This document shows positions 1-8,795 of a stretch of 64,000 bases of DNA, piece after piece. Under the pieces are notes generated by a model. It made no database searches. It was not told the origin of the DNA and worked only from the letters and a program-made list of their open reading frames with translations. The stretch lies in contig NZ_BSNK01000001.1 of assembly GCF_030159955.1 (NCBI RefSeq), forward strand, positions 372,001 through 436,000, in the 5' to 3' direction. This DNA is from Algimonas ampicilliniresistens. GTDB taxonomy: Bacteria > Pseudomonadota > Alphaproteobacteria > Caulobacterales > Maricaulaceae. A program made the position numbers and the translations under genes. Positions within the stretch are counted from its first letter, which is position 1. Every line of letters starts with the position of its first letter.

Positions 1-1091
1 AGCATCTGGACTCGGAGGCCGCCAACTATCTGCATTACGGCGTTACGACTGTAGACATATACGACACAGTACGAGTTCTACAGGTGAGGGATAGTATTCT
101 GCATCTGATCGAGGACATGCGAGAGATTGAAGTCGCTCTGCTCGGACTGGCCGAGCAGCATCGAGACACGGTCATGATCGGCCGAACGATCGGGCAACAT
201 GCCTTGCCGATTACATTTGGTAAAAAGGTTGCCGTTTGGGCGGCGCAGAACCGTCGCAATATTGAGCGATTGAAAGAGGTGCTTATCCGTGTCGAGTCTC
301 GCGGTGTCTTGAAGGGCGCGGTCGGTACTCATTTGGGATTAGGTCCCAAAGGACATCTGATAGAGCGGGATGTTTCTAAAGCTCTAGGTCTGTCTGACCC
401 TGAACCAGCTGACTGGCACGGCTCTCGTGACGTGTTTGCCGAGTATGGTCAGGTGCTTGCTCTGATCTCGAAATCCTACGGCGCGATGGGCGCTGAAATC
501 TTCCGTCTCATGGGTACAGATATTGGCGAACTGTCAGAACGTCAGCCGGACACGAATGTCGGCAGCAGCACCATGCCGCATAAGCGTAATCCGCGGATGC
601 CAGAACGTGTAATAGCCCATAGCCGAAAGATTCCGCGTCTGGCTGAAATCCTGCTTGATGATGTCGAAAACACATTCGAACGTGACAACACCTCCGGCCC
701 CAACCGTATTGTTGAAGAGATCAGCTTGGAAGCGTCCCGTATGATACGGGACACACGAAAAATGATCGATGTGATCGTCGTCGATGAGTCCAGAATGTTG
801 GAGAGCGTCAATCTGACGGACGGCATGGTCATGGCTCAGCGTTTAATGCTGTTTCTATCCGAAAAAATCGCAAGATCAGAAGCGGAAGAGCGAGTTCGCA
901 AAGCAGCGCAAATGTCCCTTGTTGAGGATTTGTCTTTCCGAGAGGCCTTGTTAAACGATCCTGTTCTCTCTGCTCATTTGCATGACCGAATAGACCAACT
1001 GTTGGACCCAAGAGGCTATCTAGGTCTCTCGTCTGAGCAGGTCGATCAGACGATTGAGTACGTAAAGCAGCGTCGGAAAACGGATCCGTAG
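1..1091 (+). CDS. Fumarase/adenylosuccinate lyase superfamily protein (5' end outside window)
   Basis: The reading frame is open from base 3, so the gene begins upstream of the window. The first visible residues contain the superfamily block NYLHYGVTTVDIYDT, and codons near 558-600 encode the signature GSSTMPHKRNP, the flexible loop that carries the catalytic Ser in fumarase, aspartase, argininosuccinate lyase, adenylosuccinate lyase and 3-carboxymuconate cycloisomerase. The all-helical layout and the STMPHKRNP variant fit the adenylosuccinate lyase/PcaB branch best, so the enzyme probably catalyses a beta-elimination or cycloisomerisation on a dicarboxylate. The substrate cannot be fixed: a housekeeping PurB would normally sit with purine genes, and none is visible. 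An internal GTG at 84 is not the true start because conserved sequence lies before it. It converges on the kinase gene that follows. Confidence 0.85.
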   Translation, partial: HLDSEAANYLHYGVTTVDIYDTVRVLQVRDSILHLIEDMREIEVALLGLAEQHRDTVMIGRTIGQHALPITFGKKVAVWAAQNRRNIERLKEVLIRVESRGVLKGAVGTHLGLGPKGHLIERDVSKALGLSDPEPADWHGSRDVFAEYGQVLALISKSYGAMGAEIFRLMGTDIGELSERQPDTNVGSSTMPHKRNPRMPERVIAHSRKIPRLAEILLDDVENTFERDNTSGPNRIVEEISLEASRMIRDTRKMIDVIVVDESRMLESVNLTDGMVMAQRLMLFLSEKIARSEAEERVRKAAQMSLVEDLSFREALLNDPVLSAHLHDRIDQLLDPRGYLGLSSEQVDQTIEYVKQRRKTDP

Positions 1092-1173
1092 ACTGACCTG
1101 AGCGAGTATCCTTCAACTCCCTATTGGGGCTCTCAAGCGAAGTTAGAAGTCTATCGGCCATCGCCTACGTCTT

Positions 1174-2532
1174 CTACTCCATTGGAAGAATGACTTCGAA
1201 CACGCTTCCGGACGGGGTTCTGGGCGCGTATCGGGCGTAGCCGCCATGTGCGAGTGCAATTTGCCTGACTAGGCTTAGGCCCACACCTGTTCCGTCTCTC
1301 TTGGTGGTGAAAAACGGTGTGAATATTCTTCCTTCAATGTCTTTCCGAACTCCATTTGCGCTATCGGTAACCCGCAGAACCAATAGACTGTCGGCACGAT
1401 CCTCTGCAGACAAAATGATCGGAGTCGTTTGGCCCGCCTCCAGAGTTGCGTCCCGAGCATTGGCGAGCAGATTAACTAAGGCTTGCTCAATCAAATTTGG
1501 GTCGAACCTCGAAAGCAGTTGTGGAGTGACCTCGATGATTTTTAAAGGCACTTTGTCGAGCGTGTCTGTCATGGATGCGGCAACTCGGCTTAGGAATGGG
1601 CCAATGAGCACATCCCTTTTTTCGGGCGCTGGAATGCGGGCAATCTTGCGATAAGATTCCGCAAACTTCTTCAGGCCAAGAGTGCGCCCTGCGATGGCGT
1701 GAACCGCCGACCTCAAATCTTGCCATTGTTCATGGGTTTCCGGCTCACTATTCAGCGGCATTTGGGCGACTGACAGCTCATCTACTAATTCCTTCGCCGT
1801 GTGCGCCATGGTGTTGACGGGCGTGACGGTATTCATGAGTTCATGAGTGAGTACCCGCACGAGATCGTGCCAGGCTTCAAATTCCGCTGCCCCTAACTCG
1901 GAATCGATATTTCTGATGGCGACGATTTTAAGGTCTGAGCCGCGCACGGTTAGCGCATTGGCGGTCAGTGTTATGCGATGAGTGAGGCCGTTATTTTCGG
2001 AGCGGATTAAACGCCGCTCTCCTGATCGCATTTGCTTGATGGCTTGCGCCAATTCTCGATCTGAGATTGCGTCAATATGGATGCTGGCCTCACTGGCTTG
2101 GCCGAAGAGTTTGCGCGCTGCGATGTTTAAGCAGCTCAACAAATCATTCGAATCTAGCGTGATGAGGGCATTCGGAGCTTCATCTAGTAGGGCTCGCAGT
2201 TTTGCTTTCTCTGCATCACGAACCACGTTGAGTGTCCGGAATGAATCCAGAGCGCCGTTAAACGCGTTGGAAAGTTCGCTGGTAAGATGTGCGGAGCTAA
2301 ATGTTTGGTTGAAGTCGCCATATCGCAGGGAGTCTGCAAACCGCGCAATCTCAGTCTGGCCACGACGCGCGCTTCGAAAGAGCAACCAAGATTGGATGCC
2401 CAGAAGCGTGCAAAGTAAACCCATAGTGACATAGGCTTGGGTCTGTGTGGCGGTCAGAGATATAAGCAAGGCGACAGCAACAATACCCAAAACTTGCAGG
2501 GCTAACGTTGGGCCATGAGTTTTAGAGATCAT
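1174..2532 (-). CDS. NtrB/NtrY-like sensor histidine kinase
   Basis: Membrane-bound sensor kinase of 452 aa. Two hydrophobic segments near the N-terminus form a short hairpin, then come a PAS-like region, a phosphoacceptor helix with LTHELMNTVTPV (His conserved) and an HATPase_c domain with NARDA (N box), a degenerate DxxxG box and GTGVGLSLV (G2 box). It should phosphorylate the AAA+ regulator encoded immediately upstream. I chose ATG at 2532, with a GAAGG about 10 bases upstream; the frame also offers ATG at 2562. With the chosen start it overlaps the regulator stop by 11 bases, so the two are translationally coupled. The signal is unknown. The divergent ABC export operon suggests envelope stress or a peptide-like toxin, as in other kinase/MacB-type pairs, but that is inference. 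Confidence 0.9.
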   Translation of the reverse strand: MISKTHGPTLALQVLGIVAVALLISLTATQTQAYVTMGLLCTLLGIQSWLLFRSARRGQTEIARFADSLRYGDFNQTFSSAHLTSELSNAFNGALDSFRTLNVVRDAEKAKLRALLDEAPNALITLDSNDLLSCLNIAARKLFGQASEASIHIDAISDRELAQAIKQMRSGERRLIRSENNGLTHRITLTANALTVRGSDLKIVAIRNIDSELGAAEFEAWHDLVRVLTHELMNTVTPVNTMAHTAKELVDELSVAQMPLNSEPETHEQWQDLRSAVHAIAGRTLGLKKFAESYRKIARIPAPEKRDVLIGPFLSRVAASMTDTLDKVPLKIIEVTPQLLSRFDPNLIEQALVNLLANARDATLEAGQTTPIILSAEDRADSLLVLRVTDSANGVRKDIEGRIFTPFFTTKRDGTGVGLSLVRQIALAHGGYARYAPRTPSGSVFEVILPME

Positions 2533-3874
2533 ATTTCTTAAGCCTTCGATAGAGTGATGCACGGGTCAACCCTAGCTCTTTCGCGACATGTGAGATGTTA
2601 CCCTCATGGCGACGCATCGCGGCGGCGACGGCGGTCTTTTCGATATCATCGAGGCGAAGCGACGATGCATGATGGGCATCCTTCGAGTGTAGTGCAAAGT
2701 CGGATTGAGAGAATGCCTCCCCTGCCGCCAAGAGCGTTGCGCGTTCGATGGCGTGACTGAGTGCCCGAACATTGCCCGGCCAGTCATACGACTTCAAAGC
2801 GGTTGCAACGTCAGACGGGATGGTCCGTATGGGCTGATTATGTTTAACCGCATACTGACGAACGAAATGATCAACCAGCAACGGAATGTCATCACGGCGA
2901 TGACGCAAAGGCGGAATACGAATTTCGATCGTATTTAAACGATAGAGAAGGTCTGTTCGAAACTGATCCGAATTGTGAAGATGCTCGTCATCCAGGTTGG
3001 TTGCTGCAATTATGCGTAGGTCTGTTTTGACCGCCCGGTCTGCACCGACAGGTGTGATCTCGCCGCATTCGAGAAATGTGAGAAGCTTCAATTGTAGGGG
3101 AAGGGATGCGTTACCAATCTCGTCGAGAAAGAGTGTCCCGCCATTGGCAGCAGCAATGCGACCCATTCGGGTCTGCTTTGTTCCGGAAACCGTTCCGAAG
3201 AGCTCGCTATCGGCCATGTTTTCGGGAATGGTGCCCAGATCGATTGTGACGAATGGCTGGTCTGATCGTGAAGACAGGCGGTGTATTTCTCTCGCAACGA
3301 GATCTTTACCCACGCCGTTTTCGCCGAGGATGAAAATGTTCGCGTCTGATTGCGCCACTCGGCGCGCCAGTTCGATCACACGCCTAAAGCCTGTAGAGTT
3401 ACCGATTAAGGGCTGTGCAGGATTGCCGATTTTACTCAACGCTCGAGTCTTTGCGCGATAGGTGTCGGCTTCGGTCTCGGAGCGTTTCAAGCGGACTGCG
3501 GTTCGCATAGTCGCCGCTAGCTTTTCATTGTCCCAAGGTTTGACGACGAAGTCGACTGCCCCCTTTTGCAAAGCTTTTACGGCTAGGTCGACATCGCCAT
3601 AAGCGGTCATGCAGACAATGGAGGGCGCGCTCGGGCTGTTTAAAATCCGGTCAATCAGTGCCAGTCCATCCTGCCCGCTATTGTCGCCCTTGCTGAAATT
3701 CATATCCAGTAAGACCGCATCGAAACCGGGTTGGGTATCTAATATGCGTTCCGTCACGCTAGGGGTTGTAATCGACGCCACGAATTCAAATCGCTGCTTC
3801 AAAAACAACGCGGCTGCATCGACGACGCCTGGGTCATCATCAACTATCAGAATGCGCCCAGCCGATTTTTGCAA
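2522..3874 (-). CDS. NtrC-family response regulator lacking the GAFTGA loop
   Basis: 450 aa: receiver domain (phosphoacceptor Asp in the VLLDMNFS block), AAA+ domain and C-terminal Fis-type helix-turn-helix (NISHVAKELGLTRASLYRR). The AAA+ part has Walker A GENGVGKDLVA, Walker B TLFLDEIGN and the sensor/arginine region near DLLYRLN. The odd part is loop 1. Where sigma-54 activators read LFG-xx-KGAFTGA-x, this protein reads LFGTVSGTKQTRMGRI, so the sigma-54 contact motif is gone and a few residues are missing. Regulators without GAFTGA (HupR and TyrR are known cases) act with sigma-70. This agrees with my failure to find a -24/-12 promoter in the divergent gap. The likely target is the ABC operon at 4050-8571 through the palindrome at 3919. 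Phosphate probably comes from the kinase just downstream. Confidence 0.9.
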   Translation of the reverse strand: MQKSAGRILIVDDDPGVVDAAALFLKQRFEFVASITTPSVTERILDTQPGFDAVLLDMNFSKGDNSGQDGLALIDRILNSPSAPSIVCMTAYGDVDLAVKALQKGAVDFVVKPWDNEKLAATMRTAVRLKRSETEADTYRAKTRALSKIGNPAQPLIGNSTGFRRVIELARRVAQSDANIFILGENGVGKDLVAREIHRLSSRSDQPFVTIDLGTIPENMADSELFGTVSGTKQTRMGRIAAANGGTLFLDEIGNASLPLQLKLLTFLECGEITPVGADRAVKTDLRIIAATNLDDEHLHNSDQFRTDLLYRLNTIEIRIPPLRHRRDDIPLLVDHFVRQYAVKHNQPIRTIPSDVATALKSYDWPGNVRALSHAIERATLLAAGEAFSQSDFALHSKDAHHASSLRLDDIEKTAVAAAMRRHEGNISHVAKELGLTRASLYRRLKKYDL

Positions 3875-3897
3875 GATTCTCTACCTCACACCTATAA

Positions 3898-3934
3898 TGT
3901 TCGATTGCGTACACTGTATGTTCGATATCGAACA
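3898..3934. promoter_or_regulatory. Palindromic operator plus upstream half-site for the divergent regulator
   Basis: Bases 3919-3934 read TGTTCGATATCGAACA, a perfect 16-bp palindrome. A further copy of its half-site, TGTTCGAT, lies at 3898-3905, exactly 21 bp (two helical turns) before the first arm of the palindrome, in direct orientation. The sites lie 24-60 bp before the regulator start and 115-150 bp before the adaptor gene, a typical place for binding of an enhancer-type dimer or tetramer. Assignment to the regulator at 2522-3874 is inference from position. Confidence 0.6.
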
Positions 3935-4049
3935 GTTGAATAAACTCGTAATCACCTAAGCCCATGAAAAACAACAATAAAAAATAGTCACATAGTCCTA
4001 TAGAAAGACACCGAAGGAGGGTTCAAGCTAGACATTAGAAGGAAGGACT

Positions 4050-5384
4050 ATGCTAACCGATAGCCTCAATCGAGCCACCAAGGACCCTAACAGCGACGCA
4101 CATAAAGCGGACCTGTCTGGGTCTAGTATGGATCGGACAATAAACCGCCCGGTCTGGCGGATTTGGCTTGGCTTAGCGATTGGAGCGGTCCTGATAATCG
4201 CGGCGATCGTCATCCTCTGGCAAATTCAATCGCTGGACCCTGACATCAGAGTTGCGGCTTTAGACAGAACGCGAATTGCAACCGTTTCCCAAGGGTCATT
4301 CGAAGACTTTATTCCAATACGAGGGGAGGTCACTCCCGCGCGCACCGTGTTTCTCGATGCGATCGAGGGCGGTCGGGTCGAGACGGTCCACGTCGAAGAT
4401 GGTGCGAGCGTAAAGATTGGTGATCTGCTGGCCGTGCTTTCGAACAGCCAGCTCCAGCTTGATGTCCTGTCACGCGAAGCGGCGGTTGAAGAGCAGCTCA
4501 ATAATTTGCGCACATTGGAACTGGATATCGAGCGAAACAGAATCGATCACGCACGAAACATCATCGGCATTGATTATCAAATCCGTCGTCTGACGCGTCT
4601 TACGAAAAGGCTTGAGCCGCTCGTTGAGATCGAAGGTGGTTCTCTTCGGGCGGACTATCAGGATTCAAGTGATGAACTCGATTATCAACAAAAGCTCCGC
4701 GCCGTCACAGCAGACGCGCAAGAAACCGACGCCCGCCTCGGGGGGTTGCAGATTAAGCAGTTGCGTGCTGCCAGCGAACGTCTCAACAAAAATCTTACCG
4801 TCGCGCGTGGCAATCTGGACGGGCTGAATATCAGGGCCCCTGTTGAAGGTACGCTGACGGCGTTTAATGCCGAAATCGGTCAGTCCCTCGCGCGTGGCGA
4901 ACGTATCGGGCAAATAGACTCCCCGAATAATTTCAAGATTGTTGCTGGGGTAGATGAATTCTACGCAGATCGAATACAGCCAGGTTTGACCGCGAGCGTC
5001 GATCTGGCCGACCGTAATTATGAGCTCCAAATAGGGAAGGTTTATCCGCAAATTATCGACGGTCAGTTTACGGCAGATCTTCTCTTTGTAGGGGGCGCAC
5101 CGAATGATTTGCGACGCGGTCAAACACTATCGTTACGGTTATCGCTTGGCGGATCACAATCCGCACTGATCGTTGAAAATGGCCCCTTCTTGCAGACCAC
5201 TGGCGGAAATTGGGCGTTTCTTCTTGATGAGTCCGGGCAGACTGCCAACCGCGTACCCATACGCACTGGGCGCAGAAATAGCGACCATATCGAGATTCTT
5301 GACGGCTTGTCCGAAGGCGATCGAGTTATCGTTTCAACCTACACACCCTTTGCCGAAGCCGATCGAGTGCAGCTGGAAAAGTGA
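4050..5384 (+). CDS. MacA/HlyD-like periplasmic adaptor of an ABC exporter
   Basis: 444 aa membrane-fusion protein. One transmembrane helix lies at about residues 38-60 after a cytoplasmic tail. Then come a biotinyl-lipoyl-like half (around GGRVETVHVEDGASVKIGD), a long coiled-coil hairpin (about 145-250), the second lipoyl half (LNIRAPVEGTLTAFNAEIGQ), a beta-barrel and a membrane-proximal domain ending near EGDRVIVSTYTPF. It would link an inner-membrane ABC pump to an outer-membrane channel. The start is ATG with AAGGAAGGA just upstream. It is the first gene of a three-gene operon with the ATPase and the FtsX-type permease. The substrate is unknown; MacAB relatives export macrolides, peptides or lipoprotein-like substrates. 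No outer-membrane partner is encoded nearby. Confidence 0.88.
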   Translation: MLTDSLNRATKDPNSDAHKADLSGSSMDRTINRPVWRIWLGLAIGAVLIIAAIVILWQIQSLDPDIRVAALDRTRIATVSQGSFEDFIPIRGEVTPARTVFLDAIEGGRVETVHVEDGASVKIGDLLAVLSNSQLQLDVLSREAAVEEQLNNLRTLELDIERNRIDHARNIIGIDYQIRRLTRLTKRLEPLVEIEGGSLRADYQDSSDELDYQQKLRAVTADAQETDARLGGLQIKQLRAASERLNKNLTVARGNLDGLNIRAPVEGTLTAFNAEIGQSLARGERIGQIDSPNNFKIVAGVDEFYADRIQPGLTASVDLADRNYELQIGKVYPQIIDGQFTADLLFVGGAPNDLRRGQTLSLRLSLGGSQSALIVENGPFLQTTGGNWAFLLDESGQTANRVPIRTGRRNSDHIEILDGLSEGDRVIVSTYTPFAEADRVQLEK

Positions 5385-5417
5385 TGTCAAAGTCAGGCTA
5401 TAGAATTGGAGCAGAAG

Positions 5418-6122
5418 ATGTTCAGAGCTGAAAAAATATCGCGATCATTTCGCAGTGGAACGGTTGAGACGACAGCGCTTCGAGACGTTTCATTAAAGGT
5501 CAATCCAGGTGAATTCGTCAGTATCATGGGGCCATCGGGGTGCGGAAAATCGACCTTGTTGAACATTTTGGGAACGCTCGACCGACCGACATCTGGCGAT
5601 TTCTGGATCAAGGATGAAAATGTGTCCCGATATTCCGAAGCTAAACTGGCAGAAGTGCGGAGACGGCATATCGGCTTCGTGTTCCAGAGTTTCAATCTGA
5701 TTGATCAGCTGACGGTCCGTGAAAATGTTGAACTGGCTTTGCGCTATCGAAAAACGGGTGCCCAAGAACGCCGCCTGAAAGCTGGATTGGCTATGGAGCG
5801 CTTTGGCATTGCGCATCGCGCGGATCATCGACCCTCGCAGCTTTCTGGTGGGCAGCAACAACGTGTTGCCGTAGCCCGTGCACTTGTAACCGAGCCTGAT
5901 CTAATCCTCGCGGATGAGCCGACAGGCAATCTAGACTCCCATCATGGTGAAGATGTGATGGGGGCTTTGAAATCCTTGAATGACGAAGGCGCGACGCTGG
6001 TCATGGTGACACACTCGCCAGCCCATGCCTCCTATGCGGGACGAACCATCCGTTTGTTCGATGGAGAGATTATGACCTCTCAAGACAACTCCGTTAGTCA
6101 ATCTCCGAGGGAGGAAAACTGA
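5418..6122 (+). CDS. MacB/LolD-type ABC transporter ATP-binding protein
   Basis: 234 aa ATPase. Walker A is [11 protein letters not shown], the Q loop lies at [11 protein letters not shown], the signature is [15 protein letters not shown], Walker B is [12 protein letters not shown] and the H loop is MVMVTHSP-like (VTHS). The PTGNLDS form and length are typical of the LolD/MacB/FtsE group that pairs with FtsX-fold permeases. I prefer ATG at 5418, preceded by GGAGCAG, over an in-frame TTG at 5406. It lies 33 bases after the adaptor stop and only one base before the permease start, so the three genes form one unit. It powers the mechanotransmission-type exporter formed with the next gene. Confidence 0.93.
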   Translation: MFRAEKISRSFRSGTVETTALRDVSLKVNPGEFVSIMGPSGCGKSTLLNILGTLDRPTSGDFWIKDENVSRYSEAKLAEVRRRHIGFVFQSFNLIDQLTVRENVELALRYRKTGAQERRLKAGLAMERFGIAHRADHRPSQLSGGQQQRVAVARALVTEPDLILADEPTGNLDSHHGEDVMGALKSLNDEGATLVMVTHSPAHASYAGRTIRLFDGEIMTSQDNSVSQSPREEN

Positions 6123-6123
6123 C

Positions 6124-8571
6124 ATGTTAAGCTGGCTCACAGTTGTCTGGCGCCACATGCTGTCAGACAAACTTTTCACGTTGATCACGATCCTCAGTCT
6201 CAGTTTGGGGGCGATGTGCGCGGTCCTTGTTGGTGCGTATCTGCAAGAAGAGTTGAGCTATGAAGCATGGCTTCCCGATAGCAAAAACATTTATCGTTTG
6301 GAGACAAGCGTCACACAATCTGGGCAGAATTCACGCCCAACCGTATCGACCTTTTACGGCATGAAGACAGAGTTTGACGGCGTAGTTTCTGATCAGGTTA
6401 GTCAAACGCGTGTGGCCTATGATTTTTTCAGTATCGGTGAGAATGATGATAGAGAAACTTACAGGATTGCATTCGCGGACCCCAACTTTTTCGACGTGTT
6501 CGAGTTCAACTTCATCGAAGGTGATCCAGATACGGCACTCGCGGATCCCAACAGCCTAGTTCTGACGGAGACTGTCTCGAAGCGGTTTTTCGGGGACAGA
6601 TCCCCCATCGGCGAAACATTGGATGTCTGGACGCATAGTGATGGGGTTGTAACGGCGGTTATCGCTGATCTGCCTCGGGAAACGCATTTAGAGATTAGCG
6701 TAATCAGCCATATCGACAACTCGGCTATTCGAGACGGACTGCAAGTCCGTAACGGCTGGAATGGCCTCAGTGTGCGCCACTATTTCCGTACGCAGGATGG
6801 CCAACCATCTCAATCTTTCGAACAGAATATTGAGACTTATGCGCAGCAATTTCTCGATAAAAATTTCGACAAAAGCGAGGGTATCAAAGTCGAGTTCGAA
6901 TTGATGCCAATTCGAAATGTGCATTTCTCTGCCGCTAAGTCCGGGGACTTGAAAACGCGTGGCAATCCGGGGCAGCTTAAACTCTTCACGGGTGTGTCTA
7001 TTGTCATACTTCTGGCATCCGGACTGAACTTCTCAATCTTGTCGATAGTGAGAGCCATGTCACGCACCCGTGAAGTCGGATTGAGAAAGGCGCTCGGAGC
7101 TAGCAGAGCAAGATTGCTTAAGGATTATCTTGCCGAAGCTGGCGTGTATATATTCCTGAGTCTATTAGTTGGTTTTGCAGCGGCCGAATTGTTTCATCCA
7201 GTATTCGAAACACTGGTCGGGCACGAACTGTCTCTATCGACCCTTCATTCGCCAGTGTTTCTGATACTTGTTGCGTTTGTAGGAATAGCTCTCGTTGGAG
7301 TTATTGGAATTCTGCCCGCTCTGTACTTGTCTGGGTTAAAACCCTCGGTCGCATTGCGCTCTGACCAAAAAATTGGTGGCTCTACGGTCGGCAATAGTTT
7401 GCTTCTCACAATTCAGTTTTCCGCTGCGATTGCCTTGGTCACGGCCATTCTTATCATGTTCGCACAGATACGTCTGATCGATTCAAAACCGCTTGGATTT
7501 GAAGCCGTAGATAGACTTGCCATCTATGGCGTTCAGCGCGGTCCTACCGAGACGATTGTAAGGCTTGAGACTTTACGGACGCTTTTGAATGATGAAGCTG
7601 GTATTTTGGGAATAAGCGGTGTGAATGCCTTGCCGGACTGGGGGCGCGATGCATCTGGTCTAATCTACCCCGAAGGCCGCAGCGCAGTAGAGAGCGCAAA
7701 TGCAGCCTATCTGTATGTCGACGCAGAGTTTTTGAAAACCTTCGAGATACCGATTATCGCGGGCCGGGATTTTGATGAGACCTATGCCAGCGATAGGGCA
7801 TTGAAAGGCAATAACGACCTCAGTCAGCTCAGTGATCAATTGCCTGTAATCATAACACGCGCTGCGCTCGCAAATTTTGGAATATCCGATATTGAGGATA
7901 TCGTGGGTCAGTCGGCAGGCATGCAGATTGATGGCGTAGATTTTGACATTCAAATTATCGGCGTGACGGATGATTTGAACTATAAGTCATTGCATTACAA
8001 AGCTGAGCCCATGGTCTTTATACCTAAGCCAGGCAGTATGAGTGTGTTTTTAGTGCATTTTGATGGCTCGCGTCACACGGAAGTTATGGATGCTTTAAAC
8101 GCCGCTTGGTCGCGAACCTACCCAAATCAAAACCTCAATATTAGATATATTGATGCGGAGTTGGCCGAGCAATATGACGAGGACCGGCAGCTTCTTCGGC
8201 TCGCTACTGCTTTCGCAGTGCTCGCCATCTTCGTTGCCATTCTTGGCGCTTTCGGTCTGTCCGCCTTTACCATTGAACGCCGGAAGCGAGAAATCGGAAT
8301 ACGAAAAGCTCTTGGTGCCAAAGGTGGAGACATCGCTGGAATGCTAGCCTGGCAGTTTGTGAAACCGATTATCGTCGCGTGCCTTATCGCCTGGCCACTA
8401 TCCTGGTGGTTTATGTCTGGGTGGCTTCAGCAGTTCGCATACAAAGTGAGCTTTAGCCCCAGATTTTTCATCATTTCAGGGGGCATTGGTGTGATTTTGG
8501 CCGTGCTGGCCACAGGGTCGCAAATTCTACGAAGGGCAAAAACCTCACCATCGATTGAGCTGCAATCGTAA
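6124..8571 (+). CDS. FtsX-family ABC permease (MacB-like, two FtsX modules)
   Basis: 815 aa integral membrane protein with duplicated FtsX layout: an N-terminal helix, a large periplasmic MacB_PCD-like domain (about 45-275), three helices with the FtsX motif SRTREVGLRKALGASR, a fourth helix, a second periplasmic domain (about 450-685) and three final helices with ERRKREIGIRKALGAK. Both RE(V/I)G-RKALGA motifs, which contact the ATPase, are intact. The double-length form resembles ADOP/macrolide-export permeases rather than the four-helix E. coli MacB, which fuses its own ATPase; here the ATPase is separate. It probably extrudes a lipid- or peptide-like substrate from the periplasm with the adaptor encoded at the start of the operon. 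Downstream, 8572-8795 holds no gene and no clear terminator. Confidence 0.9.
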   Translation: MLSWLTVVWRHMLSDKLFTLITILSLSLGAMCAVLVGAYLQEELSYEAWLPDSKNIYRLETSVTQSGQNSRPTVSTFYGMKTEFDGVVSDQVSQTRVAYDFFSIGENDDRETYRIAFADPNFFDVFEFNFIEGDPDTALADPNSLVLTETVSKRFFGDRSPIGETLDVWTHSDGVVTAVIADLPRETHLEISVISHIDNSAIRDGLQVRNGWNGLSVRHYFRTQDGQPSQSFEQNIETYAQQFLDKNFDKSEGIKVEFELMPIRNVHFSAAKSGDLKTRGNPGQLKLFTGVSIVILLASGLNFSILSIVRAMSRTREVGLRKALGASRARLLKDYLAEAGVYIFLSLLVGFAAAELFHPVFETLVGHELSLSTLHSPVFLILVAFVGIALVGVIGILPALYLSGLKPSVALRSDQKIGGSTVGNSLLLTIQFSAAIALVTAILIMFAQIRLIDSKPLGFEAVDRLAIYGVQRGPTETIVRLETLRTLLNDEAGILGISGVNALPDWGRDASGLIYPEGRSAVESANAAYLYVDAEFLKTFEIPIIAGRDFDETYASDRALKGNNDLSQLSDQLPVIITRAALANFGISDIEDIVGQSAGMQIDGVDFDIQIIGVTDDLNYKSLHYKAEPMVFIPKPGSMSVFLVHFDGSRHTEVMDALNAAWSRTYPNQNLNIRYIDAELAEQYDEDRQLLRLATAFAVLAIFVAILGAFGLSAFTIERRKREIGIRKALGAKGGDIAGMLAWQFVKPIIVACLIAWPLSWWFMSGWLQQFAYKVSFSPRFFIISGGIGVILAVLATGSQILRRAKTSPSIELQS

Positions 8572-8795
8572 TAGGGAACAGGCTGCTATGGGAGGACGTT
8601 ATTTTTTGTGACTAGCCAGATTGGCATTGTCCGCTGAAATTGATCCAACCTAATCGCTGAAGATATTTTTGGCATGAAGCCGAACGCGCTTGCAACCACA
8701 ACTTATCTCAGCGTTTGTGGAGCGGTCGGACTTAAGCGGGCTGAAAAAGTGAAACGTCGGCAGAATGGGGCAGAGTTAGCTTCTTCTGAAGTGCC

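Noticed and set aside
3875..4049. Sigma-54 (-24/-12) promoter for the ABC operon
   Set aside because: I found no TGGC-N8-TGC-like element on either strand of the gap.
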